A DNA stretch of 64,000 bases from Hedera helix (GCA_947179155.2 OX359284.1:7798432-7862431); one strand, 5' to 3'. Positions 11,470 through 23,774 are shown, counted from the stretch's first letter. The notes: generated from the letters alone by a model not told the origin. Made by a program: numbers and translations.

Positions 11470-11679
11470 ATTCTGATAGGTTAGGACCCATGTATTTAAA
11501 CCTGCTCGTTTCATTTTTTTCACTTTATGTATCATGTACAGAATTATCTTTTATTTATGCATAATGTTTTATATCTGATGATTCATTTATTCTATTATAA
11601 CCTGTATGATGCATGATTTACTATACACATGGATAAAGAAATGACATCTGTACAATCTTTTTGATACTATTTTTTACAG
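11470..11679. other. Spacer between the two antisense genes
   Basis: AT-rich 210-bp spacer after the TAG at 11467-11469. The run ending TTTTTTACAG just before ATG at 11680 looks like a splice acceptor, so an upstream exon of the second gene, or a fusion of both genes by splicing, is possible. Confidence 0.4.
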
Positions 11680-13211
11680 ATGTCATCACTTGATGTATTT
11701 CACTTGGACCCCCGCACTTCCACAGGGATCGTTTACAGGCTTCACTCGTGGTTGGATGGTTTGTTGCCCACCGACCGGGTCATCGCAGAGGGCCTTTTGG
11801 GACACTCCTTGTCTCTTCTATCATTTTAGATGTCGACAGGCTTTGTTGACGGCATTCTCAGTTATTGGATTCCTGATAGGCATGTGTTCAGGTTCGGGCT
11901 GGAGTATCTGACCCCTACCCTCGAGGAGTATGCCCGCTTTACTGGTTTGTCGGTGGACGGTCCCTGCGCTAGGGTTACCTTAGGCCATATGCGCCGTCAG
12001 TTTTTGACTTTTACGGGCTTGCGGAGGACAGCTCTGCTATCTGTGATCTCTTCGAGCCACCTTGTTCCTCTCCATTTTTTGGTTGGCCGATTCGACTCAG
12101 CGGACATCTTCTCTTTATTTTCTAGTGATTTTTCAGTATTTGAGGAGTGCTGGGGTGCTTTGAGAGTGGATGTCCTGATGGCTTGTGTCATATCAGTTCT
12201 ATATATGCCCGCCGGAGATGATCTCCTGGACATACGGGTTGTCGTAGTAGTCCAGGCCCTTCAGGAGGATCATACCATCCTTCCTATGATACTTGCAGAG
12301 ACTTACATGTCGGCCTCGTATTGTCAGTCCTTCCTAGGCTGAATATTTAGAGGAAGCTCCATTTTATTATACGTATGGTTTATGAGCCACCTTAGGCCCA
12401 TCGGGCAGTTCCGTCGACATGAGTTTTGCTTTAGCCACAACTTGAGCATGCAGTTCTCATTCCGCCCCCAACGATGTACTGATGCAGCCTCGTGGAAGGA
12501 GTTCTTATTGGCCATTGAGGAGCCCTTTCATTTCTTGATCTATTCGGGTTATTGCTCCTTTATGAGCTTCTTGACAACTTATCATACCTTAGCTGTTATG
12601 GGGCAATTTGACCAGAGGCAGGAGCTTCATCTTTTTGCGGGTGCAGCTGACTACCGATTTCTTATATCACTTCAGACAGAGAGGGACAGTTTGGGGATAG
12701 TCATCCTGGTCAGACCCCGGATTATCTGCGATGGTTGCGTGGAGATCCTGAGATTGCTAATTTTGACCAGACTGCGGTGTTGGATGGTTCTCGAGGGTTT
12801 TATTCAGATGAGACTAGTTCAGACATGGCTATCCCTACGGAGTTTTCAGAATTAGTGGCCAAATCTGATGTTGAGGACATTCCTGCTTTGATACATATCT
12901 CTCGTTCTGATCCGACAGATCGTATCCAGAGACTGGTGATTGAGGGTATCAGGCTTCGGTCAGCATTGAGTGCTACTAAGATTGAGAGGGATATCACCCA
13001 CGCCGAGCGGGATGCTGCTGTAATAGCTCGGGATGCCGCCCTTTCTGCTAAAGATAACATTACAGAGCAGGTCAGAGTTATTATGGAGGCCCATTCTGCG
13101 ACCGTCAGTAGTGCTGCTGCTCTTTTGGCCCTGATTAACATGATGGGGCAACAGATTGCAGGCGAGCCCGAGGTTTATGATGTATCGGCTATTCTGTCTC
13201 TCCTACTTTAG
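11680..13211 (+). pseudogene. DUF7745-like protein gene (decayed), antisense to the Tat/Ogre-like element
   Basis: One frame runs from ATG 11680 to about 12690, broken by TAG near 11827 and TGA near 12340. The protein then continues in another frame (12735-13211) after a frameshift near 12700. The region has ILSYWIPDRHVFRFG followed by LTPTLEEYARFTGL, which I recognise as typical of plant proteins annotated DUF7745 near retroelements. Later parts include QTPDYLRWLRGDPE and an alanine-rich, heptad-like coiled-coil segment (RSALSATKIERDITHAERDA) near the C-terminus. It lies head-to-tail with the PMD-like gene, both opposite to pol. Function is unknown; family identification is tentative. Confidence 0.45.
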
Positions 13212-13730
13212 CTGGTTTCTGATCTGTAGATTATTTTACTCCCTGCATAGACTATGTCAGTTTCATCATTATTTAAAAGATAGACTTTGTAATCAAAATG
13301 CTTTATATATATAGAGAAAGATTTATGGTTTAGTCATTTCTCTTTTTGATGTATCGTCGCCCTCCATTGGATCATCATTTTATCCAGCTGATTACGATTT
13401 TGATATATTACCTTCTTTCTTTCCTCAAGTCTTGATTGGGATTCCACAGATATCGTCGCACGACCTTATGATTTCATAGGAGTGAGTCTCGGATTTGGGC
13501 TGATTATATGACTGGTTTTGGTAAGATCTTGAAGGTATTTTATTAAAGGGGATTTTTTGGGCTTTTGGGGAACGGGTTTTGTATAGGGAAAAGCTTTATT
13601 ATTTTGTAGAGAACAAACCGTGCCATGATGGCTGCCTACGTACTCCCACAAGGTCAGGAGATCAAGTCCTACGTAGTTCGAGTTGCAAGGAGAGAGAGAG
13701 AGAGAGACCTTTTTTATTTTTTTATTTTTT
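13212..13730. other. Junction region between the antisense gene and the 3' end of pol
   Basis: The plus-strand gene and the minus-strand pol converge here with about 520 bp between their stops. No coding signal is seen. A GA tract lies at 13689-13707. Convergent transcription across this spacer would produce overlapping 3' ends; no clear terminator is identified. Confidence 0.5.
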
Positions 13731-15058
13731 TTATGCATAGAACCGTTTCACCGAGTCAGAATTTAGGGGCTGCGGAAACACCTCACCGTCCATTTCTTGT
13801 AAGATGAGGGCCCTTCCGGATAGGACTTTCTTGATCACAAAGGGTCCTTCCCAATTTGGAGCAAACTTCCCTTTTGCTTTGTCTTGACAGGGCATGACCC
13901 TCTTTAACACTAAGTCATTTTCTTTGAACTTTCGGGACTGTATCTTTTTGTCGTACGATCGAGAGATGCGTTGCTGATATAACTGACCGTGTAAAATAGC
14001 AGCCACCCTCCTATCATCTATCAGGGCTAGTTGGTCGTACCGATTTTGCATCCAGTCCTCCTCGTCAATCTGAACATCAAGCAAAATTCGGAGGGACGCC
14101 ATCTCCATCTCAACTGGCAAAATAGCCTCCATCCCATATACCAAGGCGTAAGGGGTTGCCCTTGTAGACGTACGAACTGATGTCCGATATGCAAACAGTG
14201 TGAGGGGAAGCAAATCAGGCCATCCCCGATGATTGGCGGACATTCTTGTCATAATCCTCTTTATGTTCTTATTCGCAGCCTCCACGACCCCATTCATTTT
14301 GGGCCTATAAATGATGGAATTGAGATGTTTGATCTTGAATTGGTTGCATAACTCCTTCATAAGGGCATACCGGCAAATGACATTGTTTCTGATGAAACTG
14401 ATTATGATTTCCTATGTCACTTTGGGGAAAGAAGTTGCTTCCACCCACTTGGTGAAATAATCGATCATGACGAAGATGAACCGGTGGCCATTGCTCGCTT
14501 TGGGCTCCACGGGTCCGATTACATCCATACCCCATATGGAGAAAGGTCCTTGAAAGTCATACAGTGCAGTTCATTAGGAGGTGCATGCATCACATTACCG
14601 TGTGCCTGACATTGGTAACATCGCTTGACATGATCGTCACAATCGGCCTTAAGTGATATCCAGTAGTGTCCCGTTCTCAAAATCTTCTTGGCTAACATCG
14701 GTCCACTCATATGTGGCCCACATACTCCACCGTGTACTTCGCCCATGATCTTCTGTGCTCGAGTTTCATCCACACATCGCAATAATCCCAAGCCAACATC
14801 CCTCTTATACAGGGAATCTCCGCTTAAATAGAATTTCATAGCCATCTTTTGGATTCTTTGCCTCTCCGTTCGGTTCGCTTGGTTGGGGAGAGATTTATCC
14901 CTCAAATATTCCCGGATGTCATGATACCAGGGCTGATTTGGGTGAACCCCCTCATATGATAACTCTGCAACGTATTCTTCGTAAGCAGGTGCATTTTGTA
15001 CCATTATTTCAATCTGGGGAGTAGCTCTACTTTTGAGTACATGGACTAATGAAGCCAA
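13731..15058 (-). pseudogene. Tat/Ogre-like integrase
   Basis: The N-terminal HHCC zinc region is visible (HGGVCGPHMSG with H..H, then CYQCQAH). The core begins at DVIGP, followed by FIFVMIDYFTKWVEA. A stop follows near 14416. The next segment (14360-13731) keeps the third acidic residue in KMNGVVEAANKNIKRI and the C-terminal region ending KGKFAPNWEGPF and VKRFYA. The usual stretch with the second catalytic Asp (a TDN-type motif) before KELCNQF is missing: the sequence passes directly from NVICRY to MKELCNQF. The integrase is therefore doubly inactivated. It lies directly downstream of the RNase H domains, as normal for Ty3/gypsy pol. Confidence 0.8.
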
Positions 15059-15694
15059 TGCATCGGCAAAGTCATTCCGTCCCCTGAGAATATGTCGGAA
15101 GGCTATGTCTTCAAATTATTGCATTAATCGGATAACACACCGGTGGTACGGGAGTAATTGAAGGTCCTTAGTGCCATACACCACTGTCGCCTATCTGATT
15201 ACCAACTCTGAGTCTCCAAATACGGCTAATCTTTTCACTCCCATATTACGGGCGAATTTGAGTCCCAATATACATCCCTCATATTCAGCCGTATTGTTCG
15301 AATTACTGAATTGTAATTTGGTGAGAACATGGTATTGCTCGCCTGTAATAGAAACTAGGACCGCTCCAGCTCCACCCCCTTTAGCATTCATGGCACCGTC
15401 GAAATACATTTTCCAAAATTTCCCTTCGTCATCACACCTCATATGTTGGACCCACAATATGTCTTCACCTGGTAGAGAAGTTTTTAACGGTTCCATTCCT
15501 CCTGCCGGCATCTCCAATAATTGATCTGCGATCCCCTGCCCCTTTACAGCTTTTTGGGTAACATAGAGGATGTTGAACTGCTGTAAGATTAACTGCCATC
15601 TCGATAATCGACAGTTCAACATTGGTCTTTCAAATATATATTTCAGGGGATCAATTCGCGAGATCAAATAGGTAGTGCGTCCATGAAGGTAGTG
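15059..15694 (-). pseudogene. RNase H tail and archaeal-type second RNase H
   Basis: At 15667-15540 is the C-terminal part of the classical RNase H (KYIFERPMLNCRLSRWQL). After a linker, the second RNase H starts at KMYFDGAMNAKGGGAG, with acidic residues in FDGA, NTAEYEGC and FGDSELV. A stop lies near 15191 and the remainder (ending in RNDFADAL) continues toward 15060. A second RNase H of this type is diagnostic of the Tat/Ogre lineage. Confidence 0.8.
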
Positions 15695-16940
15695 CTATAA
15701 TCTCATAGCAGCCCATGCCAAGGCGCAACATGTCCTTTCGATCGGGGTGTAATTATGTTCATAGTTGCTGAATCTCTTGCTGAGGTAATAAATGGCATGC
15801 TCCTTGCCTGATTCACTTTTCTGCCCCAACATACAACCTATCGCCATGGCATTAACAGATATATACATGAACAGAGGAATCCCATCCTTCAGAGGTACCA
15901 GCACTGGCACCTCAGTCAATTGCTTTTTAATGGTCTGAAAGGCCTTTTGGCACTGCTCGTTCCACTCTCGGGAGGCATTTTTCCTTAACAGTTTAAAGAT
16001 TGGTTCGCAGGTGGTCGTCAAATAGGATATGAACCGGCTGATGAAGTTTATCCTCCCCAAGAATCCTATTATCTCCTTCTCTATACAAGGTGCTGGCATA
16101 TCCACAATGGCTTTAATCTTAGCCGGATCCAACTCAATGCCCCGGTTGCTCACCAAGAACCCAAGGAGCTTGCCCGACTGAACTCCAAAGGCACACTTTA
16201 CTGGATTGAGCTTCAAATTATACTTCCTGAACTGATCAAATAACTTCTTGAGATGAGTCACATGGTCAGATTCAACCCTTGATTTTACAATAATGTCATC
16301 CACATAGACCTCTATCTCCTTATGCATCATGTCGTGGAACAGGGCCATCATTGCCCTCTGATAAGTGACTCCTGCATTTGTGAGGGCGAAAGTAAGTCAT
16401 CTATAACAAAATGTGCCCCAAGGGGGTGATGAAGGTAGTCTTTTCTCGGTCCTCCTCCGCCACAATTATCTGGTGATATCCCGCGAAGCAATCGACAAAT
16501 GAATACATTTCATATTGGGCCATATTATCCACTAAGATGTGTATGAAAGGCACTGAGAAATTATCTTTGAGACTGGCCTTGTTCAGATCCCTATAGTCAA
16601 TGCACAATCTCACCTTTCCTCCGGGCTTCGCCACTGGGACTATATTGGAAAGCCATTCTGGATAAATGGACACCATGATGATTCCAGCTTTGAATTGCTT
16701 GACTATCTCCTCCTTCACCTCAAGCTCCACTCTGGTTTTAGGTTTCTCAATTTTTGCTTAACCGACTTGAAACCCTCCTTGTTGGGCAATCGATGTACCA
16801 TAATATCCGTGGACAATCCGACCATGTCGTGATGTGACCAAGCAAACACATCCTCATATTGGCTTAACAACTCAGTTATCTCCGTTTCTGGTTGGGGGTC
16901 AGGTCTGCCCCTATTTTTAGCTTTTTAGGGTTTTAAGGGG
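15695..16940 (-). pseudogene. Tat/Ogre-like reverse transcriptase and start of RNase H
   Basis: The N-terminal segment around 16930-16750 reads QYEDVFAWSHHDMVG, then a frameshift near 16750. The frame at 16730-16401 has PVAKPGGKVRLCIDYRDLNK and FVDCFAGYHQI. After a break near 16400 comes 16351-15695 with the catalytic YVDD (near 16300), KCAFGV and GFLGRINFISRF, and the start of RNase H. The order and motifs are those of a Ty3/gypsy RT. Confidence 0.85.
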
Positions 16941-17725
16941 TTCCTATGTTGATGGTGATGGTTTGATCGAGGTTGGGTTTGGGTTTATCCTCGACCAATT
17001 CTCTGATTTCGTCGGGAGTGTCGTCATTACCTGTCTCGTCCTACTCAATTCCCATCAAATCAAAACCCAGTTCTATATCAAAAGCGTAATCATCTTTCAA
17101 ATTTGGAAAATCGTTTGTTAGGCTAGAATAATTCAAATCGGGACACCTGACATAAAACAAAAATATTTGTCATATATATAAATATTTTAGTACATGAATC
17201 TCTTTTTCAATAATATGACAAAAATATGACATAGACATGCAGGTATATAAAACAAAAACACCATCTTAAAAAAACCCTTAATCCCCCTATTGGACGGGAT
17301 TCCCTGCCACTCTTGGATTTACCCTTTTTTGGATATCACTGGCTGCACGGTCCAATTTATGGTGATCAATTCGGTTTTAAAGTGAGTGATGGAGGGGGCC
17401 TCTGTATCGAGAACCTCCTCAATGATAGTAGCGACTTGGTCTTGGCTTTTATTCATACTTCCTTTGGGAATTGCTAATTCGTCCCAATTGATGAAAGGCA
17501 TGGTCTGCTCGCCTTCTGACAGTTTCTCCCTCCCCTTCTCATTGTGCGTCGACTGTCCTGGGAGATGACACTTTATCTCGAACTGTTCCATGATCTCTTG
17601 CAAGAATTCCTCCCGTTTGGCCAATTTCTTGGCTGGGGGAGCCTCTACTTCACTTTCTGCTTCAGACGCAGGCTTGACTATCTTCGGGGAATGTTCTTTG
17701 TTGGTTCCTGGAATTGGGATTCCGG
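16941..17725 (-). pseudogene. Protease-RT linker, partly decayed
   Basis: An open minus-strand piece at 17624-17319 has low-complexity polar sequence (EEVLDTEAP) and no domain I can name. 17318-16941 has no usable frame. In intact relatives this would be the spacer between protease and RT within one polyprotein. Confidence 0.5.
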
Positions 17726-18799
17726 CTAGCCGAGTGAGAATCTTCTTGTAGGGTTCTTTCGCCTTATGCCTCCGTAATATCCTAGCCCTGCCTTGCCTAA
17801 CTGTGTTGGCATCTGAATGGGCTCGGTGATCCCTTGACCATTCTTTTCCAGTCCTTGCCCTGGCTGAAATTTCATTGCCATCATTTCTTGAGCGACAAAT
17901 GTGAGCTCCGGAGATATTCTAGGCTTCAAAGTTGGAGCCCCCAAATGCCGGTATTGAGGGGTACTGATTTCGAATGCGTGATAGCTGACCGGTTCGACTG
18001 ACTCATCCAGATTGATCACTGGCATGCCTTTCATAGAGTGAAGATGATAGTCGGGCTCTGCGGCAATCGTCACTAAGTTCCCATCAATGATGAATTTGAT
18101 TTGCTGATCCAGGGTGGAGGGGACTGCCCTTGCTATGTGTATCCAGGGTCTCCCCAGCAGCATGTTGTAACTTGTAGCAATATCCAACACCTGGAAAGAA
18201 ATGTCGAAGGTGTAGGGCCCGATCTCAACTGGTAATTCTATTTCTCCCACAGTGTCCTTTCGAGATCTATCAAAAACCCGAACCACCACTTAGCTGGCTC
18301 GCAGGCGCTTGGGGTTGATCTTCATTTTTTCTAGGGTACTGTATGGGCAAATGTTCAGAGCTGATCCACCATCAATTAGTACTTCGTTCATTACATACCT
18401 CGAGGAGACCACCGCAATGTGCAACGGCCTTCGGCGCCCTCTCCCTTCCTTGGGGATGCCGTCATCGGTGAATGATATCACATTGTTGTCTAATAAATGG
18501 CCCACTAAATGGTTGAATCTTTCTATGCTAATTGTCTTAGGGATGTGAGCCTCCTCCAGGACCTTGCTCAATATTTGATGGTGATCATTGGATGACAATA
18601 TCAGATCTAGGATCGATGTCAGAGGCGGTTGCTCCTCCAACACCTTAACCACCCTTGCTTCGTTGTGATTTATTTTCTTAAAGAATTCCAAGACCTTCTC
18701 CTCCGAGATCCTCCCGTTTTCTTTTTCCATGCCCTCAAGGACTCGCTTCAGCAGATACAAAGGATTTCCCTTGGAGGTAACCGACGCACAACTGGCCAT
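17726..18799 (-). pseudogene. Tat/Ogre-like aspartic protease region
   Basis: On the minus strand from 18799: a helical region (NHNEARVVKVLEEQPPL), then VLIDGGSALNICPYSTL, the retropepsin-like active-site segment with D-G-G-S. A single in-frame stop separates RLRAS from VVVRVFDRSRK near 18290. The following part (SYNMLLGRPWIH) is the typical C-terminal half of plant retroelement proteases. It ends with a glycine-rich segment before the frame is lost near 17726. Confidence 0.75.
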
Positions 18800-18942
18800 T
18801 TCCTATGGCTTTCCCCCGTAACTCCATGGAACAGCTTTCAAACTTGTAATTGACATTTACGATCTAGTTGCTATAATAAGGGGTTTTAGAGCTGACAACC
18901 GGATAGGTGCCCCTTTGGTACCTTTGCTCACCCCAACCATTC

Positions 18943-19280
18943 TTCATTTCTTCTACTCATATTTGAAAGTATTATCTTCTATATTTATACGTCGTATAAA
19001 TACTTAGTTCATTTCAATCAATTAATATTTATTCATTAATCAATTTCAGATTTTTAAATCTTATAGCCCCTATTATTTAGTTAATCCATATATAGATTAA
19101 GTTAACTGTTCTATCATTTCTTCATATTCTGTCATACCTTACATTACTATTCTCTTAACGTAGCCTCTTAAGGCCAATTTATCAAGCTGGTTACTAACTT
19201 TCATAACCTAAGCTTAATTTACACATTCTTCCAATCATCTCATTTATTTTCTAAGTCTTAACTTTCTTTTCATTTCTTAG

Positions 19281-19334
<54 letters not shown>

Positions 19335-20914
19335 CTATCACATTCTAACATAACACAGTGCCTTACAATAATTCTTTTCTAACTACCTAATCGTAGGTAT
19401 TACATTATGTCATTTGCCTTTAATCCGTTCTATTTTCTTTCAACTGTAGTAAATTATATTTATTATAATTTTATCATCTATCAAGTCACTAATATATCTT
19501 ACATTAATGATTGATCCTCGTAACCTCTATAGAGCCCTTACTACATCAAGAGTCTTTCTTTACATTTTAAACCACATTAGTTATTCTTAACGTATTGATT
19601 AAATAATAAATTAAATTTAATCACTTATTTACACTTTCTGTTCTTCTAAACTAGGTTTTAACTTCTAACCTTTATTTTCTTAATCAAGATTCTTATTTAG
19701 AAATCTTGTCAAAAATCTGGGAATTGACATTCACTCATTCTTCTAAAAATTTCATCCTTCAAATTGTTGCTTACATATGCTTACCCATTCCATTCACCAT
19801 AACTAAGTTTTTAACTAATCTTTACATTCATTCATTTATATAATATTTTCACATCTTTCTACCGTTCTCTTCTAGAATATTAGAATATCTTTACAGAATC
19901 TTCAACAATTGATCAATAATTGTGAAGCAACATGAATAATTAGGAATAATTTTTTTTCTTTTAAAAACTTTTTATCTTTTTGCTTAGGGGTCAAAAAGAC
20001 CATGAATATAAGTTAACGACGCAACCACGTCACTCTTTATTCATCAGCGCAACCACGCCACTCTGATTTAACAACGTAACCATGCCAATCAGATCCAATA
20101 GATCTTTTCAGTGTAAACCTACAAGTAGGTTGTCTACAATCATATACTGTAAACATCCATTGCAAGCCTTTCAAAGGATCAATTCAACATACTTTCTTAT
20201 TTAGAACATTAACAATAATAATTTAGGACTATAATATCTATAAGGTCATAAGACCACATTCTTCCCTTTCTAGTGTTGTTCACCTTATACTTTAAAAATA
20301 TATTTCCTCACCAATTAACTGGATTTGGAAATATTTACTCATTTTTTTTGACAAAAATGGTCTAGCCGAAACAAATGGTATAGACTTAGATCATTTAACT
20401 ATTTATACATTACTAACTTAAAATTTTTTGAAAAATTATTTTTTACAATGACTTCATCCCATTGCTTCATGTGAACCACTAACGATGTGTTAGTGGTTCA
20501 TATTCCCACCTCCACACTTTTATTACTCTGCGCTAAGAATTCCATCCTTGGCAAAAAATTTGACCAATTTCCATAACTTAAAAGAAAATCCCCGCATTTG
20601 TTACAGGTGATCTCGTCCGTTAATGCATAACCTTTTTCTTAATCTTTCTTTAACCTGATATGAATTTTCTCTATTCACATCTTACTATTCAACTCATCAA
20701 GAGTTCATTTTTCTAGATCATCTTATGATCACATAACTCCTTACTGTTTCTCAATATCTTAACTTAAGATATCCTTTGTCATTTCTTATTCATTAATTTT
20801 CGGAGTTCATTTCCTCCTTACTAAACTCCATTAGAGTTCATTTCTTTATAATTTTTTTCTTTCTCACAAAAGTCATAGCCTACGGTACTCTTACCTAAGG
20901 ACCATAACCTATCA
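18943..20914 (-). mobile_element. Long-LTR Ty3/gypsy (Tekay-like) fragment: partial 3' LTR and deleted interior
   Basis: 18943-19284 is repeated almost base for base at 47362-47704 (both with TATTTATACGTCGTATAAAT). 19500-19700 also matches, in reverse orientation, the LTR at 57500 onward (AAACCTAGTTT..GAACAGAAAGT). Toward 20914 lies post-PBS leader sequence. Gag and pol are absent. At 20583-20640 there is a second copy of the LTR-end motif (CGCATTTGTTACAGGTGATC), also found at 20946, so the interior was rearranged. The left end is cut by the Tat/Ogre-like element at 18942/18943. No coding sequence is seen. Confidence 0.55.
19284..19332. repeat. (TA)n microsatellite
   Basis: About 24 TA units, lying at the end of the block shared with 47362-47704. 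Confidence 0.95.
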
Positions 20915-20926
20915 GCTCTGATATCA
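20915..20926 (-). other. Primer binding site (initiator tRNA-Met) of the Tekay-like element
   Basis: The minus strand reads TGATATCAGAGC, one mismatch from TGGTATCAGAGC, two bases after the LTR end GGTCGTCACA. It shows that the LTR to its right is the 5' LTR of a minus-strand element. Confidence 0.7.
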
Positions 20927-20928
20927 CT

Positions 20929-22127
20929 TGTGACGACCTAAAAATCCTCGCATTTGCTACAGGCGATCTTGTTCGTTAATACATAACCTTTTTCTTTAAA
21001 ACTATATCATAAAATCATAATACATTTCATAAATCTATTTATTTAAACTTACATACGTAACCTGTCTCAGAATCGTAACTTTCACATTCTTTACCTTAGA
21101 ACTCAGATCATAAATACATAAATTATTACCTAGTTTATTATAATTCAAAATTATATATCTTATGATTTAACTTAACTCAACTTGTGAATAGTCATTATTT
21201 ATAACTGTCCATATATAACCATACTTACATATATCTATTCCCTTACATGCAAGTTTAATACATATAATACTTGACTTAAAATGATACATTAATCGTATCC
21301 CATTACAAGTTTTTCTAAATAAAACTTACTTACATAACTATCCCAACGGATTTACAAAATATATATCTCATTATTAACGACAGAGTTTAATCTTAAACAA
21401 AGTCGTTAAATAATTTATACCTTTATAAGTTCACATTCATCTAACTGGCTTGTCATATAACACAAGTAAACATAATAAAATTTCTTCAACCGCATTTATA
21501 CAAATATCCTTCCATACCCTTTAGCTTTACTGGAACCTCCGATCTTCTTGTAATTAGCTAAAAATATCAGTTTAAGCAAGAATAAACATGACGGCTCAGC
21601 AAGTTTAACAGTTAACACCTCTCATGCTTGCAGTTTATATTCGTGCATCATACCTTTTCATGTTGTGCATATTATCTATGCGTCATATCTATCACGTTGT
21701 GCATTTCAAAACATAATATCACATACTGCATTAAAACAGCTAATCACATTGTTGCACAAAGTGCACATTTCAAAACATATTCACGTTGATTTTAGATAAT
21801 ATAAAAATCCTACACATAGTCTGTAAAGTAGTTCACATAGAAAAATTATTATATTTCAACAAGTTCTGAAAAACTTGTCTGTTATTTGTATCCATACTTA
21901 ACATTTTTACTCATCGCATGTTCAACACATTATCCTTCGGGTCGATTAGTTAATCCGAACTATATCTGTCATCATACAAGCTCTATAGCATTATATGGTC
22001 ATACACTATGACTTATCTCTTTCGATACTTAAAACATAAATACTAGACCACTAGTCCTTAAACATCTCACTTTCGGTATATTACAAATTACATAAGTTAA
22101 TAATACATCCTAACACATTACCGACAT
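20929..22127 (-). repeat. 3' portion of the 5' LTR of the Tekay-like element
   Basis: Starts (plus strand) TGTGACGACCTAAAAATC, which on the minus strand is the terminal GGTCGTCACA preceding the PBS. It runs AT-rich and non-coding to about 22127, where copia LTR sequence begins. The rest of this LTR is inferred to resume at 45124, after the copia insertion. No clean target duplication was found at the two junctions. Confidence 0.55.
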
Positions 22128-23323
22128 TTTTAAAGTAGTATGCTCTCAAGTCAATTACATTTAATGTGATATGCATATACTTTGTAATTTTATTCTTTTA
22201 TTAATAAATGTATCAATGCATTTTTTTATTCATAATTAATTAGCTGAATTAATTAAATGGATAAACCCAAAAATTTTGAGCAATGCTTTTAGAACCATGA
22301 TGAGGATCATGCAATTGAGATCTAAATTCAAGATAGTTCAAAATTAAAATTGTTCTTAATCATTAGATCACTAAAAAGGGGATTAGTAGATCCGGATAGA
22401 TTGATACATACTATGTTTGTTTTTACGAAGAGAATGATTGATCTCATAATCATTTGTGTAGAGACACTAAAGCAAGTATGTTTGTGCTTATTAGAGAATA
22501 AGTTCACTGAACGTGACTCGCTTAAGGAACACCTAATGGAGTTTTACTTGTTTGTTAATAGGAGTTTCTTATGTGATAGTCGTACAAGTGATCCTTGAAA
22601 TTGAGGTCATCATAGTATCTTATGTGTACTAAGTTATACTTTGACATATTCCTCAAGGCTTATTAGCATATCAAAGGATATGCTTTTGTATTATAAGGTA
22701 CACATGAAGATAAGTGAATGATCAACAAAGGATCTACCACTTCCAGTAAAGGGAGACAATGTCCTATATAATTCAATAAGTGACAACTCAGAAATCCCTG
22801 GCCAGGGTTAAATGAAATTAGAAAGGAGTTTCTAATTTACATTAACTAGAGTTGTGCATTTGTGAATTGAAATTCATATGATCAAATAAATAAGACTTGA
22901 CAGATATTCCATACCTTATATTTGATTGGGACATTGTGTGGTAGAATGATTGAATTGTATGGTAACTATTCGTTAAAAGGTTCTTTTACGATCAAATATT
23001 GAAATCTATATTATCAGGAATGTCGATTAATCGTTAAGGGAGCTGACCCTTATTTTGGAATAAATATTTATTCTGAATTAAAAAGTTAATTTAATAAATG
23101 AATTAGAATTGTTCTAATTTATTTATTATACAACCAGTTTAATATGGAGAACCTAAAAGGTCACATCGCAAAGGAGTAATATTTATTTTAAAAGTGAATG
23201 ACATAATCGTAATAATAAATTAAGTATATTTAATTGATACTATGATGATAGAATAAATTAAATAGCTTAATATTTATAATTTAGTATTTTAGAAATACTA
23301 ATTATAAATTAATAAGACGAGTC

Positions 23324-23419
<96 letters not shown>
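23324..23419. repeat. (TTA)n microsatellite in the copia 5' LTR
   Basis: About 32 TTA units. The matching LTR at 44282-44354 has a shorter run followed by CAT repeats, so the tract has expanded or contracted independently in the two LTRs. Confidence 0.95.
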
Positions 23420-23774
23420 GTTCCTAAATGGTTTAGGAATTAATTAATAAGTAGTAGTATTATTGTAAATAATTAAGTTCCTAATAGTTTAGGAATTATA
23501 ATTAAAATAATTAATTTAGTTACTAAATAGTTTAGTAATTAATTAATAAGAAGTACTCTCATTATTAAATAATTAAATTCCTAAATAGTTTAAGAATTGT
23601 AATTAATTAATTTAGTTCTTAATTGAATTGAAAATAAAATTAAAATCCTAATCATAAATAGTTTAGGAGGGTTAACTATATCTATAAATAAGAAGAGTTT
23701 TATCATAGATTAATGTTACACACTCTTTCATAAGAATGGAGAGAGTACTTCATAATTCTCTACTTTTAAGGAGT

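Larger units (their letters stand above)
2948..18942 (-). mobile_element. Tat/Ogre-like Ty3/gypsy retrotransposon, 5'-truncated, with nested hAT-like insertion and antisense genes
   Basis: Read on the minus strand, the order is protease, RT, RNase H, a second (archaeal-type) RNase H, integrase, a region with two genes on the opposite strand, a 35-bp tandem array, the polypurine tract and the 3' LTR. Two RNase H domains plus a long region between integrase and the 3' LTR are hallmarks of the Tat/Ogre lineage. Gag, PBS and the 5' LTR are absent: recognisable sequence stops near 18800-18942 and abuts a different LTR family. Several stops and frameshifts make it inactive. A 3.06-kb DNA transposon (5305-8364) is nested in it. 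Confidence 0.8.

Noticed and set aside
22350..22598. Open frame repeated at 43306-43560
   Set aside because: The repetition is explained by the paired copia LTRs; the two frames differ and carry no domain.
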